This document shows positions 55,860 to 64,000 of a stretch of DNA of 64,000 nt, one piece after another. The notes below the pieces were generated by a model, which worked only from the letters and a program-made list of their open reading frames with translations, had not been told where the DNA came from and did no database searches. The stretch spans positions 186,001 through 250,000 of the forward strand of contig NZ_LLWC01000008.1 of NCBI RefSeq assembly GCF_001561995.1, in the 5' to 3' direction. Within the stretch, counting starts at the first letter, position 1; each line of letters opens with the position of its first letter. The stretch comes from Polycladidibacter hongkongensis. Lineage in GTDB: Bacteria; Pseudomonadota; Alphaproteobacteria; Rhizobiales; Stappiaceae. Both the position numbers and the translations under genes were made by a program.

Positions 55860-58685
55860 CTAATGAATGGGTTTAGATCGCCGCGCCGCAGTTGGCGCAC
55901 TTTCCTTTTCCATACCATCAAACGCGGCTTTTATCGCCTTTTCTATGGCCTCTTGTCGGCCAACATTGGATATCTTTTGCCCTGTGAGGTCGGTGACATA
56001 AAAAACATCCACCGCGCGCTCTCCAAATGTGCCGACATGCGCAGATGCAATATTGAGGTTCAACGCTGAAATTGCTGTAGTCAGGTCAAAAAGAAGCCCC
56101 GGCCTGTCAAGCCCCGTGACCTCCAGTACTGTGTAGCTCTCGGACCAAGAGTTGCTAACCGTTACCGTGGTTTCCAGCTTGAACGTTTTCTTGCGCCGCG
56201 CGGTCTTGCGGTCACGGTGCGGTGCGGGGACAGGTGTTAGTTTGGCGGTGCCGCGTAATGCATCGCAGATGTATGCGCCAATGCGCTCGCCGCGCCGCTT
56301 TTCATCCGCGTCCTCCGGCAATTCGCGGCGGACAAAAATCGTATCCAGAGCCAGCCCATCAGTAGTGGTATCAATTTGCGCATCAACGATGTTGGCCCCC
56401 GCGCTAAAGCAGGCTTGTGCAATAATAGAAAGCAGCCTTGGATGGTCAGGCGCGAGTACGGTGATTTCTGTCACCCCTTCAAAGGCGTGCGGTTCTACAA
56501 ACACCGCGAGGTGCTCGGGCTGGCGATCCGTCTCGCGGATCATGTTGGCGTGTTGGATTTTCTTGGCCAAGTCCACACGCAGCCAATAGGCTGGATAGTG
56601 GCGCTTGGTGTAGCTCTGCAGCTCTGCCTCTGGCCAGTCTGGCAAGGCATGCATGAGCTCGTCTTTCGCCTGCTCCACCCTCTGGCTTTTATTTGCCTGC
56701 CCATGGCCGCCACTAAGGATTGTTTCGCTTTCGTAATAGAGTGTGCGCAGCAGCTGCCCTTTCCAGCCGTTAAAGACCCCCGGCCCTACAGCGCGAATGT
56801 CGGCTACTGTCAGTATAAGCAGCAGTTTCAAGCGTTCTAGCGATTGTACTTTGCGGCAAAAATCACGGATCGTTTTGGGGTCGTTCAAATCTCGGCTTTG
56901 CGCAACAGTGCTCATTTCCAAATGCTGTTCAATAAGCCATGCCACAGTATCTGTTTCGGATGCGGAAAGACCTAAGCGTGGGCACAGGGTTCGGGCGATT
57001 TTGGCACCGGCGATGGAATGGTCCTCTGGCCGTCCCTTCGCAATATCATGCAGCAGCGTTGCCACATATAAAACCCTGCGGCTTGGCACTGATTTGATCA
57101 GGTCCGTTGCCAGCGGATGGTTGTCTCCGCCAAGGCCGCGTTCAATCTCTGAAAGCACGCCAACAGAGCGGATCAAATGCTCATCAACAGTATAGTGATG
57201 ATACATATTGAATTGCATCATCGCCACCACCTTGCCAAACTCGGGAATGAACTTGCCTAGAACGCCGGCCTCGTTCATGGCCCGCAGCACGGTTTCCGGA
57301 TCATTACGAGAGCAGAGTATTTTGAGAAACAAACGGTTGGCCTGCTCGTCTTTTCGCAAATCGGCTGTGATCAGCCGCCGCGACCAGCGAACCAGCTTTA
57401 ATAGTTCCGGGTGGATATCTGCATCGCATTTATCGATCAGATAAAACACCCGGATCAAGTTCACCGGGTCATTGCGAAACACGCCCTCGTTTGCTGCGGT
57501 AATGCGGCCATTGACAACGAAAAAGTCTTTACTGCCTTTAATTGGTTGACGTTTCGCCTTGCGGCCGGGAACAATCGCGCCAAGAAACCGCGAGATTGTT
57601 GGTGCAGGCTTGACGTGCTTTTCCTCCAGTGCGGCTGAAAAAATGCGGGTCAAATCGCCAACATCTTTAGCCATAAGAAAATAGTGCTTCATGAAGCGCT
57701 CAACGCTGCGCATGCCCGGGTGGTCGGTGTAACCAAGGCGCGTCGCGATTTCCTGCTGCACATCAAAAGTTAGCCGCTCCTCCGGCCGCCCGCGCAAGAA
57801 ATGCAAATGGCAGCGAACCGCCAGCAGAAAGTCCTGCGCTTTGCGAAACCGGTTCAGTTGCCGCCGCGAGAATGCGCCAATGCGCACCAAATCATTACCA
57901 TTGGGAACGCGGTAAAAGTATTTGCCGATCCAGAAAAGCGTATTGAGATCGCGCAGCCCTCCCTTGCCTTCCTTTACATTCGGCTCAACAAGATAGCGGG
58001 ATTCACCTTGGCGCTTGTGGCGCTCGTCGCGCTCTTCCAGCTTTGCGGCGATAAACTCAGGCCCTGTATCCTCGGCTATTTCTTTGTCAAAGCGTTGCAC
58101 CAAGCTGGTGAACAGCTCCACCTCGCCGCACAAATATCGCGATTCCAGCAGCGCCGTGCGGATTGTCATATCCTCGCGCGCCTGTTTGATGCATTCATCA
58201 AGATTGCGGGTGCTATGGCCAACTTTCAGCCCCATGTCCCACAGCATATAGAGCACGTACTCTACCACTTGATCGCCCCACGGCGTTTGCTTGTAGGGCC
58301 ATAAAAACAACAGGTCCACATCGGATTGTGGCGCTAAAGTACCGCGTCCATAACCACCAACAGCAACAAGGCACAGCTGTTCACCCGCGCTCGGACTAGG
58401 ATTTGCATAAACTTTTTCGCATGCGAAACGAAAAGCAGCTTGAATAATCGTATCTTGAAGGGCGGAAAGCCGCTCGGCACAGCGCCTGCCTTTGCCGTCT
58501 TCTTTTAGCAATTGCTCGATATGATCTCGCCCGGCTCTGTTAAAGCTTTTAAGACACTCAAGCAGCTTACCGCGCAATTTCAAATCATCCGCCGCGCCGC
58601 CAAACGCATCTAACTCCCCCACCAGCTGTGTAAAGAGCGCATCGCTATCAATATACTCGGGGATCTGAAGGTCTTGCGGGGTCAT
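55860..58685 (-). CDS. glnD: Protein-PII uridylyltransferase/uridylyl-removing enzyme
   Basis: Main nitrogen sensor: uridylylates and de-uridylylates PII proteins according to glutamine. The 941-aa protein has a nucleotidyltransferase domain (GGYGRGTLAPQSDVDLLF), a metal-dependent HD domain (LLHDIAKGRPEDHS) and two C-terminal ACT domains (about 725-800 and 845-920, ITVLAPDHPRLLSIIAQACF and LEVTGLDRPGLLFDLTTAI) that sense glutamine. All are intact. It is the first gene before murJ. Confidence 0.96.
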   Translation of the reverse strand: MTPQDLQIPEYIDSDALFTQLVGELDAFGGAADDLKLRGKLLECLKSFNRAGRDHIEQLLKEDGKGRRCAERLSALQDTIIQAAFRFACEKVYANPSPSAGEQLCLVAVGGYGRGTLAPQSDVDLLFLWPYKQTPWGDQVVEYVLYMLWDMGLKVGHSTRNLDECIKQAREDMTIRTALLESRYLCGEVELFTSLVQRFDKEIAEDTGPEFIAAKLEERDERHKRQGESRYLVEPNVKEGKGGLRDLNTLFWIGKYFYRVPNGNDLVRIGAFSRRQLNRFRKAQDFLLAVRCHLHFLRGRPEERLTFDVQQEIATRLGYTDHPGMRSVERFMKHYFLMAKDVGDLTRIFSAALEEKHVKPAPTISRFLGAIVPGRKAKRQPIKGSKDFFVVNGRITAANEGVFRNDPVNLIRVFYLIDKCDADIHPELLKLVRWSRRLITADLRKDEQANRLFLKILCSRNDPETVLRAMNEAGVLGKFIPEFGKVVAMMQFNMYHHYTVDEHLIRSVGVLSEIERGLGGDNHPLATDLIKSVPSRRVLYVATLLHDIAKGRPEDHSIAGAKIARTLCPRLGLSASETDTVAWLIEQHLEMSTVAQSRDLNDPKTIRDFCRKVQSLERLKLLLILTVADIRAVGPGVFNGWKGQLLRTLYYESETILSGGHGQANKSQRVEQAKDELMHALPDWPEAELQSYTKRHYPAYWLRVDLAKKIQHANMIRETDRQPEHLAVFVEPHAFEGVTEITVLAPDHPRLLSIIAQACFSAGANIVDAQIDTTTDGLALDTIFVRRELPEDADEKRRGERIGAYICDALRGTAKLTPVPAPHRDRKTARRKKTFKLETTVTVSNSWSESYTVLEVTGLDRPGLLFDLTTAISALNLNIASAHVGTFGERAVDVFYVTDLTGQKISNVGRQEAIEKAIKAAFDGMEKESAPTAARRSKPIH

Positions 58686-58778
58686 TGCGGCGGTCCGGCT
58701 GGCTGAACAGGTAAAAAACGTGCAAGGACTTTAGCCAATGCCTAAAAAGAAGCCAAACCTAAAACTTGGGCGAATTGC

Positions 58779-59150
58779 CTAAATATTATCCTTTGCAGCG
58801 ACAACGCGCAGTTGATGCAGCATATGCCGCAGCGAGTCTTCGGAGAGCCCATTAATCTTGAGCGCTAGCTGGTTGGAGAGCTCTGTTGCCAATGGATTTA
58901 GCCCGGCGGTGTCGATATTGATTTTGGGGTTGGAGACCTCGGCAAGCCGCTGCAGCTCCTCCGCTTCATCCCAAATCACATTAAAGTAGGTAATAATTCT
59001 CTGCACTAAGTACCATGTGGGCGTGCCGCGCTTTCCGTGCTCGAGTGCGGAAAGATAAGCGCTGGAAACAGAAAGCGCCTGCGCCATCTCTTTTAAGGTG
59101 ATACCGCGTTTCTTGCGCAGCTCGCGCAGCTTTGCCCCAAATGGTGTCAT
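58779..59150 (-). CDS. XRE-family transcriptional regulator
   Basis: A 123-aa protein with an N-terminal helix-turn-helix (about 5-60, GITLKEMAQALSVSSAYLSA, LEHGKRGTPTWYLVQ) and a C-terminal helical part. It overlaps smr by one nucleotide (ATG inside the smr stop), so the two are cotranscribed. The xre gene following smr and mltA is seen in relatives, but its targets are unknown. The C-terminal part is conserved with no named domain. Confidence 0.85.
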   Translation of the reverse strand: MTPFGAKLRELRKKRGITLKEMAQALSVSSAYLSALEHGKRGTPTWYLVQRIITYFNVIWDEAEELQRLAEVSNPKINIDTAGLNPLATELSNQLALKINGLSEDSLRHMLHQLRVVAAKDNI

Positions 59151-59788
59151 TAGTAGAGCCCTGTTGTTCCCCGGCGGCGGCGGATACGCACATAAAGCGC
59201 CCCTTCCCCCCCATGGCGCAAATGCGCCTGCTCAAAACCAATAACATAGGGGCGCAGCTCTGGTGAAGAGAGCCAATGCGGCACCATGCGTCGCAGCACA
59301 CCGCGCTCCTCTCCGTACCCCTGTGTCCCTTTACCGGTAATAATTAGCACCACAGCGTGGTTTCTACTTTGGCTGTGAAACAAGAAATCAATAAGCCGGT
59401 CATGAGCTTGCGCCTGCGTCAGCCCATGTAAATCAATGCGGGCATCAACGCCCGTGTGCCCGCCTTGCACCACCTTCTTGCGTTCACGCCGCGCCATTTG
59501 TGTGAGCGGCGGCAAAGGTGGTTCCTCTGGTTTGGCTAAGGGTTGCTGGGGCATGGCTTTTGCAGCTTTTGGCCTGCCCGCAGTTTCTTGCAGTTTTTTC
59601 AAAGCGGCCTTTAGCTCGGCATCCTGCTTGATTTCGGCTTCCAGAGCTTTGGCATCGTTCAGCTCGTTTGCTCCAAAAGGCACAGTGCTGCGTTGCACAG
59701 GGGTCAGCGAAGCCGTCACCCGGTGCCACAACAGCTTATCTGGCTTGCTAAGCTGCTTATTGCCCTTTTTTCCGCTGCTTTTAGTCAA
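59150..59788 (-). CDS. Smr-domain protein
   Basis: A 212-aa protein whose C-terminal half is a Smr domain: IDLHGLTQAQAHDRLIDFL and the LIITGKGTQGYGE motif, nuclease-like in other members. The N-terminal half (about 1-110) is charged and low-complexity, with a KPEEPPLPPLTQMARRERKK stretch. It is a stand-alone Smr protein, not a MutS2 fragment. It begins with TTG, 18 bp after mltA. A role in RNA or DNA nicking is inferred from the family. Confidence 0.88.
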   Translation of the reverse strand: MTKSSGKKGNKQLSKPDKLLWHRVTASLTPVQRSTVPFGANELNDAKALEAEIKQDAELKAALKKLQETAGRPKAAKAMPQQPLAKPEEPPLPPLTQMARRERKKVVQGGHTGVDARIDLHGLTQAQAHDRLIDFLFHSQSRNHAVVLIITGKGTQGYGEERGVLRRMVPHWLSSPELRPYVIGFEQAHLRHGGEGALYVRIRRRRGTTGLY

Positions 59789-59806
59789 AACCGTTAGAAG
59801 CCGACG

Positions 59807-60790
59807 CTAGGCGTCATCCCTTTGTGCCAAAATGAAAAACGTGGCCTCGTTTTGCATGCAACCGGCGCGCTGTCCAGCGCTTTCACCAATGCCAAAGAAA
59901 ATATCGCCCCGTGCAGCCCCTTTAATGGCAGATCCCGTATCCTGTGCACGCATGATACGGGCAAAGTCTGTTGTGGTTGCTGCGGCGTCTGGCGGGGCCG
60001 CTGCCGCTGCCACATATAGCATGCGCCCATAAGGATGATAGCGTGGGTCAATGGCAAGAGATCGCTCCGCAATCAGTGGCACCTCAGCCGCACCAATAGG
60101 AGCAGCTTCACCCTCTAAATCCAGACGAAAGAAGATGTAGGAGCGGTTTTGCGCAAATAGCGCATCTTGCTCTTCCAAGTGCGCTGCAAGCCAAGCCCGC
60201 AAGGCATCCATGCTCATATCTTCTGCCGCTATCTCGCCTCTCTCGATAAGCAGGCGCCCGATCGGAGTATACGGATGACCGGACTTTTTGGCAAAGCGCA
60301 ATTGCGCAAAACGCCCATCGCGCAGCTGAAGAGTGGCAGAGCCTTGTATCGCGATAAAGAAGGCATCAACCGCGCTCTTCAAATAGCATAATTCCAGCCC
60401 CTGCCCCTCAAGCGCTCCTGCCATCACTGCCGCCCTATCTGGCAAGTCATCTGGATTTGCGGGGGGGCGATAAAGTGGAACAGAAAATTCAGCGCAGGGG
60501 GAAAGTGAGGCCTTCACAACCGGCTGATAATAGCCTGTTACAAAGCCGCTTTCCTTCACCTGATAAGCAATGAAGGACTGCTCCAGAAAACGCTGCGCCG
60601 CTGCCGCACCCTCTGCCAGCGCAGCATGCGCGGCAGCTAGGAAGGGCGCACCCAGCGGCTCTGATCCGCTTTCAGCGTTTTTCAGCAGGAAGCGTAAAGC
60701 CTCGATATGGTCTTCCCTCTGCCACATTGGCAAAGCGGCCAGCTCCACCGGCTCGGGGATTAGTTCAGGAAAGGGAGAGGAAAGCGGCAT
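59807..60790 (-). CDS. mltA: Membrane-bound lytic murein transglycosylase A-like protein
   Basis: Cleaves the glycan strand of peptidoglycan. The 327-aa protein has the MltA domain (ESGFVTGYYQPVVKASL, IQGSATLQLRDG) and the C-terminal 3D domain with the catalytic-type Asp in QDTGSAIKGAARGDIFFG. No signal peptide or lipobox is visible at the ATG used, yet the substrate is periplasmic; the start may be wrong or export unusual. It leads mltA-smr-xre and is separated from timA by a terminator. Confidence 0.9.
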   Translation of the reverse strand: MPLSSPFPELIPEPVELAALPMWQREDHIEALRFLLKNAESGSEPLGAPFLAAAHAALAEGAAAAQRFLEQSFIAYQVKESGFVTGYYQPVVKASLSPCAEFSVPLYRPPANPDDLPDRAAVMAGALEGQGLELCYLKSAVDAFFIAIQGSATLQLRDGRFAQLRFAKKSGHPYTPIGRLLIERGEIAAEDMSMDALRAWLAAHLEEQDALFAQNRSYIFFRLDLEGEAAPIGAAEVPLIAERSLAIDPRYHPYGRMLYVAAAAAPPDAAATTTDFARIMRAQDTGSAIKGAARGDIFFGIGESAGQRAGCMQNEATFFILAQRDDA

Positions 60791-60822
60791 AGCGCCATAT
60801 CAATCGGAATGAACCAAGAAAA

Positions 60823-60849
60823 AAGGGAGGGAGCGCCGCTCCTTCCCTT
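60823..60849 (-). terminator. Rho-independent terminator between timA and mltA
   Basis: An 11-bp arm stem (AAGGGA.GGAG, one G-T pair) with a 5-nt loop, followed on the minus strand by six T residues, 13 bp after timA. Confidence 0.88.
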
Positions 60850-60862
60850 AAGCTATGCCTTT

Positions 60863-61609
60863 TTAGGCGGAAGACGTTGCGATCAACAACCAGTTTGGAT
60901 CTGCAGCATCTATCTTGCGGGAGAATGTCCAAATGTCGTTGTTCTCGACAACTTGTGCCGGATCCCCCTCGACAATCACCCCATCAACGTTGCGAGTGGT
61001 TGTGATGACTTGGCTTTTGATGCGCACGGTAACTTCAATCATTCCGCCGCCCACAATCGCACCAGCAATCTCGGCCTTATCAATGCCGATAAAAGTGGTC
61101 TCGACGCGCTCTTTCCGGCTCTCGCGCTCTTGAAGAGCCGTGGAAAATCCTGAGAACACGTCCTCAGACAGCAGGTTTTGCAGGACTTTGCGATCGCCAT
61201 CTGCAAATCCAACAACAATCATTTCGTAGGCGGCCTTGGCACCGTTTAAGAACTCTTGCGCGTTAAAGGTTTTCTCTACCTCAAGGACTTTGAGTAACTG
61301 CTCGGCAACAGGGGTGCCACGCCCGGCAACGCGGTCAATCGCGCTTTTGCCTTGCTCAAGCAGCTCGCGTTCCTCCAGCGGCGCTGGTTGTTGCACTGGA
61401 GTTTCGCTTGCACCCGGCAAGGGCACAACATTATCGCCATCGGAGGTCTGCTTTTGCGGCTGCTGCTCACGCTTGCTGAAGCGTTCCGTCACTTCATTGG
61501 GCGGGCGCTCGTGCCCAGTTCGCTGGCCAAGAACAGAGCGCAGTTTCAAAAACACAATAACTGCAATTGCCAGAATGATGATGTTTCCGATGTCAAAAAT
61601 CTCATTCAT
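60863..61609 (-). CDS. Tim44-domain (TimA-like) membrane protein
   Basis: A 248-aa protein: one N-terminal membrane segment (GNIIILAIAVIVFLKLRSVLG), a charged, Pro/Gln-rich linker (about 30-85), and a C-terminal Tim44-like domain (about 105-248, with FLNGAKAAYEMIVVGFADGD and DIWTFSRKID). In alphaproteobacteria this protein is named TimA; it is the relative of the mitochondrial import motor anchor Tim44. It reads divergent from fxsA; the ATG at 61609 gives the usual N-terminus. Confidence 0.9.
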   Translation of the reverse strand: MNEIFDIGNIIILAIAVIVFLKLRSVLGQRTGHERPPNEVTERFSKREQQPQKQTSDGDNVVPLPGASETPVQQPAPLEERELLEQGKSAIDRVAGRGTPVAEQLLKVLEVEKTFNAQEFLNGAKAAYEMIVVGFADGDRKVLQNLLSEDVFSGFSTALQERESRKERVETTFIGIDKAEIAGAIVGGGMIEVTVRIKSQVITTTRNVDGVIVEGDPAQVVENNDIWTFSRKIDAADPNWLLIATSSA

Positions 61610-61916
61610 GCCGTGATACCGACCATCCTTAGAATTCAAGCGCGCCAGAAGTGTTCTGGCCATAAAGACAAGCTCAAGTTTACAACGGTTCGTCTACCTG
61701 ATGTAAAGGCACCTGTCACGAAATTACGTCATTCCTGTGAAATATTGTGGTTCAAGCGCATTTCGGCAAGCCTGCAAATGAATCTTATCTGCACCGCACG
61801 TGGAGGAAGAGCCCCTGCTTGCTATTGTTTTTTGCGTTCGACCCACAATATTGAGAGACGGGTAAACAATGCCTAAGGCATGTGCCCGAGCGACCATCAA
61901 GGAGTGAAACAGCAAA
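61610..61916. promoter_or_regulatory. Divergent timA/fxsA control region
   Basis: A 307-bp gap with no credible gene. A perfect 7-bp inverted repeat GCCAGAA-GTG-TTCTGGC lies at 61644-61660, 35 bp upstream of timA, and could be an operator or hairpin. secB, often found here in alphaproteobacteria, is absent. Confidence 0.4.
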
Positions 61917-62462
61917 ATGCCCGCCGGACTTATCATACTTGCAGCTTTTATTTTGGTCCCGACAATCGAGATCTACACCTTCGTGCAGGTTGGTTCTTCC
62001 ATTGGGGCATTGCCTACTGTGCTGCTCACAATCGCCACCGCCGTTGCCGGAACGATCATGCTGCGCCAACAAGGTTTCTCGCTGCTCATGCGCATCCGTG
62101 CGGAAACTGATGCAGGGCGTGTTCCTTCCAACGAGTTGATGCAAGGCGCGCTTATTGTCGTCGCGGCCCTAATGTTACTAATTCCCGGCTTTGTAAGTGA
62201 TGCGATTGGCCTACTACTATTCGTTCCTCCGCTGCGCATGCTGGCAGCGCAAGCGCTGATCCGCAATGTAAATGTGCGCGGCGGCGTCAACTTCAGCAGC
62301 AATGGACCAACAGGCTATCGCAAAGGCTCCAAAAACACTGTCGATCTGGATGAGGGTGAATGGCACCGCAATCAAGATGAGCAGGAACAAAACAACAATC
62401 GTGAGGACGGCCCAAGGCTTGGCTCCTCCGACAGCCCTTGGAAAGACGGAAATCGCGATTAA
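61917..62462 (+). CDS. fxsA: FxsA family membrane protein
   Basis: A 181-aa cytoplasmic-membrane protein of the FxsA family (in E. coli it suppresses F-plasmid exclusion of phage T7). The N-terminus (LIILAAFILVPTIEIYTFVQ), the segment at about 28-48, and FVSDAIGLLLFVPPLRML near the middle are conserved. The C-terminal part (about 130-181) is hydrophilic and acidic, rich in Asn/Gln. The AGGAG lies rather far (12 nt) from the ATG. Physiological role is unknown. Confidence 0.93.
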   Translation: MPAGLIILAAFILVPTIEIYTFVQVGSSIGALPTVLLTIATAVAGTIMLRQQGFSLLMRIRAETDAGRVPSNELMQGALIVVAALMLLIPGFVSDAIGLLLFVPPLRMLAAQALIRNVNVRGGVNFSSNGPTGYRKGSKNTVDLDEGEWHRNQDEQEQNNNREDGPRLGSSDSPWKDGNRD

Positions 62463-62540
62463 TCGGCATTTGAGAGAAGCACTTTAGGCTTTCAAAGGGC
62501 TCGCTAAGTACTCTGCTATTTGAACAAATAGGTGGAGAAA

Positions 62541-63404
62541 ATGCCGAGCTCTTTGCTGTGTATCCTGTTCTTGCTTTTTGCGCTGCCAAATGCACATGCC
62601 GAAACCGCCTCGCGTGAAGTGCCAGAAGAAAAGAGTATCAAGCCCTCAAGCCGAGTATCAACGGAACGGCTCAAGCAACAAGTAGAGTTGCCAACAACAC
62701 GTAGGGACAAGCAGGCTTTGCTGATTTTGGAGCAGATGCTAGCGACCTTTGGCAAAAACTACACTTTTTCTTTCAACGTTTCGGTAAGTGAAGAGCGCAT
62801 ATTCAAAGACGGTGTTCCGCTAAACTTTGTCTATGATTACATGATCGATGTAAAAGGCGACAGCAATCTGCGCCTAACGTTACCGCGCTCAAGTGGTATC
62901 AGTTTTATGTTGTTCTCGCGTGGTCTTGTTACCTACTATGATCATACGAGAAATCTATACACCCAAGGAGATTTCGACGGCTCGATAGATGAGCTCTTTT
63001 GGGAAATGCGGGAGAACTTTGATGTATCCCTTCCTGGCACCGCGCTCCTTTCACGCCACAGGGAGAAGTTTATTCGTAGGTGGACCGATGCGGCCATTTA
63101 TGTCGGCATTGAACGTATGTTTGAAGGTAATGCCCACCATCTGGCGTTTTTTTCCGATAAGGTCGACTGGCAAGTGTGGGTTGATGAAAAAACGCTTCTG
63201 CCTGCCTATCTAATTATCACCTATAAGCTGCTAGACGGCGCTCCCCAATCGCACCTTCGCTACAACAACTGGCAACTTTTCCCGAGCTTTCCTGAAAACT
63301 ATTTTGAGTTCTCACCGCAAGAGGGTGCAGTCGATCTTGGTGAAATTCAAAGCCAGCGCCCCGCGCGAAGCGGCGTTTATGCAGATGAGGATCGTCGTTT
63401 CTAG
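62541..63404 (+). CDS. DUF2092 exported protein
   Basis: A 287-aa protein with a signal peptide (LLCILFLLFALPNAHA, likely cut there) and a DUF2092-type body: MLATFGKNYTFSFNVSVSE, YDHTRNLYTQGDFDGSIDEL, DWQVWVDEKTLLPAYLIITY. The fold resembles LolA/LolB-type lipoprotein carriers, so lipid or lipoprotein binding in the periplasm is possible, but unproven. GGTGG lies 5 nt before the ATG at 62541. It follows fxsA by 78 bp. Confidence 0.8.
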   Translation: MPSSLLCILFLLFALPNAHAETASREVPEEKSIKPSSRVSTERLKQQVELPTTRRDKQALLILEQMLATFGKNYTFSFNVSVSEERIFKDGVPLNFVYDYMIDVKGDSNLRLTLPRSSGISFMLFSRGLVTYYDHTRNLYTQGDFDGSIDELFWEMRENFDVSLPGTALLSRHREKFIRRWTDAAIYVGIERMFEGNAHHLAFFSDKVDWQVWVDEKTLLPAYLIITYKLLDGAPQSHLRYNNWQLFPSFPENYFEFSPQEGAVDLGEIQSQRPARSGVYADEDRRF

Positions 63405-63499
63405 CAAATGCGGTCCAATTCGCTCCGATCACAAAAACACTGCTGAATAGCTGCAATTAAAGGCTTTCAAAACCACAGCAGCGCGGGCATGATCGCCCC

Positions 63500-64000
63500 A
63501 TGTCAAATTCTAGTCTTGCCCCAGCTCTTACTGAGAATGACCACCTAATTCTGGTGGACGGTTCCACATTTATTTTTCGCGCCTATCATGCGCTGCCGCC
63601 ATTGACGCGCAAGTCGGATGGGCTGCCAATTGGTGCAGTTTCCGGCTTCTGCAACATGCTATGGAAGTTGCTGCAAGAAGGCTTCGAGAAAGAAACGGGC
63701 CGCAAAACCACCCATCTAGCGGTTATTTTCGATAAATCCGGTAAGACATTCCGCAATGATTTTTATCCAGATTACAAGGCCCACCGCCCGCCGCCACCAG
63801 AGGATCTGCGCCCGCAGTTCGGCCTGATCCGTGAAGCCACGCGTGCCTTTGGTGTCCCTGCTATCGATCAAGAGGGCTATGAGGCAGACGATCTTATTGC
63901 CACTTATGCGCGGCAAGCCGCAGCGCAAGGCGCTAAAGTTACCATCGCATCAGGCGACAAGGATTTGATGCAGCTGGTCACCGAAAAAATCGGCATGGTT
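63500..64000 (+). CDS. polA: DNA polymerase I, 5' part
   Basis: The first 167 codons of polA, cut by the window end. They form the N-terminal 5'-3' nuclease domain: LILVDGSTFIFRAYHALPP, TRKSDGLPIGAVSGF, VIFDKSGKTFRNDFYPDYK and EGYEADDLIATYARQAAAQG, with SGDKDLMQL at the end. The metal-binding Asp/Glu residues (DGS, DKS, EADD, DKD) are intact. The polymerase domain cannot be judged. Confidence 0.95.
   Translation, partial: MSNSSLAPALTENDHLILVDGSTFIFRAYHALPPLTRKSDGLPIGAVSGFCNMLWKLLQEGFEKETGRKTTHLAVIFDKSGKTFRNDFYPDYKAHRPPPPEDLRPQFGLIREATRAFGVPAIDQEGYEADDLIATYARQAAAQGAKVTIASGDKDLMQLVTEKIGMV

Noticed and set aside
1-64000. Search by eye for tRNA, rRNA, CRISPR repeats, transposase genes, integrases, prophage or toxin-antitoxin pairs
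   Set aside because: None recognised. The HNH and XRE genes have no partner that would make a defence or addiction system.

Overview
The window is a core-chromosome segment of an alphaproteobacterium. The best guess is Hyphomicrobiales, possibly near Stappiaceae/Pseudovibrio-like marine bacteria; that is inferred from gene order, protein style and a roughly 50% G+C impression, and I could not run a search. Gene sets pointing to this group are rho-hemJ-hemE next to mnmE-mnmG-rsmG-parA-parB, ffh-chorismate mutase-rpsP-rimM-trmD-rplS, irr beside fabA-fabB-fabI, and timA-mltA-smr. I found no rRNA, tRNA, CRISPR array, insertion sequence, prophage or defence island.

Layout. 1-1294: 5' part of a TadG-like pilus-assembly protein running off the left edge. 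1.5-9.7 kb: an HNH nuclease, leuC, the ribosome/SRP block (rplS, trmD, rimM, rpsP, chorismate mutase, ffh), a likely small RNA upstream of ffh, and a membrane-anchored hydrolase. 9.8-15.3 kb: the PLP-binding YggS protein, leuS-lptE-holA, and a small unknown gene. 15.4-25.3 kb: the chromosome-segregation and origin-flank block on the minus strand (parB, parA, rsmG, mnmG, mnmE, an acetyltransferase, rho, hemJ, hemE) with four clustered parS sites. 25.3-25.7 kb: a 426-bp gap between divergent hemE and ppsR, the expected place of oriC. 25.7-29.4 kb: the overlapping ppsR-maf-aroE-coaE-dnaQ run. 29.4-37.8 kb: a hydroxyacid dehydrogenase, an SH3 protein, the fab operon with divergent irr, nth, DUF2244, an Ada-type repair protein and a GST. 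37.8-51.3 kb: a split tryptophan cluster (trpF-trpB, and trpA-accD-folC) separated by maeB, mutS, dut, an HAD phosphatase, a small unknown gene and cysK. 51.5-64 kb: a DUF3302/HlyD pair, trpS, murJ, glnD, an XRE regulator, smr, mltA, timA, fxsA, a DUF2092 protein and the start of polA.

How the genes work together. ParA, ParB and the parS cluster would position and segregate the origin predicted 4-8 kb away. dnaQ, holA, mutS, dut, nth, ada and polA serve replication and repair. fabA/fabB/fabI make unsaturated fatty acids, accD supplies malonyl-CoA, and Irr links the neighbourhood to iron/haem. trpA/B/F, aroE and chorismate mutase belong to aromatic biosynthesis; leuC, cysK and glnD to amino-acid and nitrogen metabolism.

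No new multi-gene system stands out. The most interesting signals are the oriC/parS architecture with a lone parS-like site 25 kb away, the probable ffh-linked small RNA, the rearranged trp cluster, an AccD without its zinc ribbon, and strong hairpins inside the fab operon.
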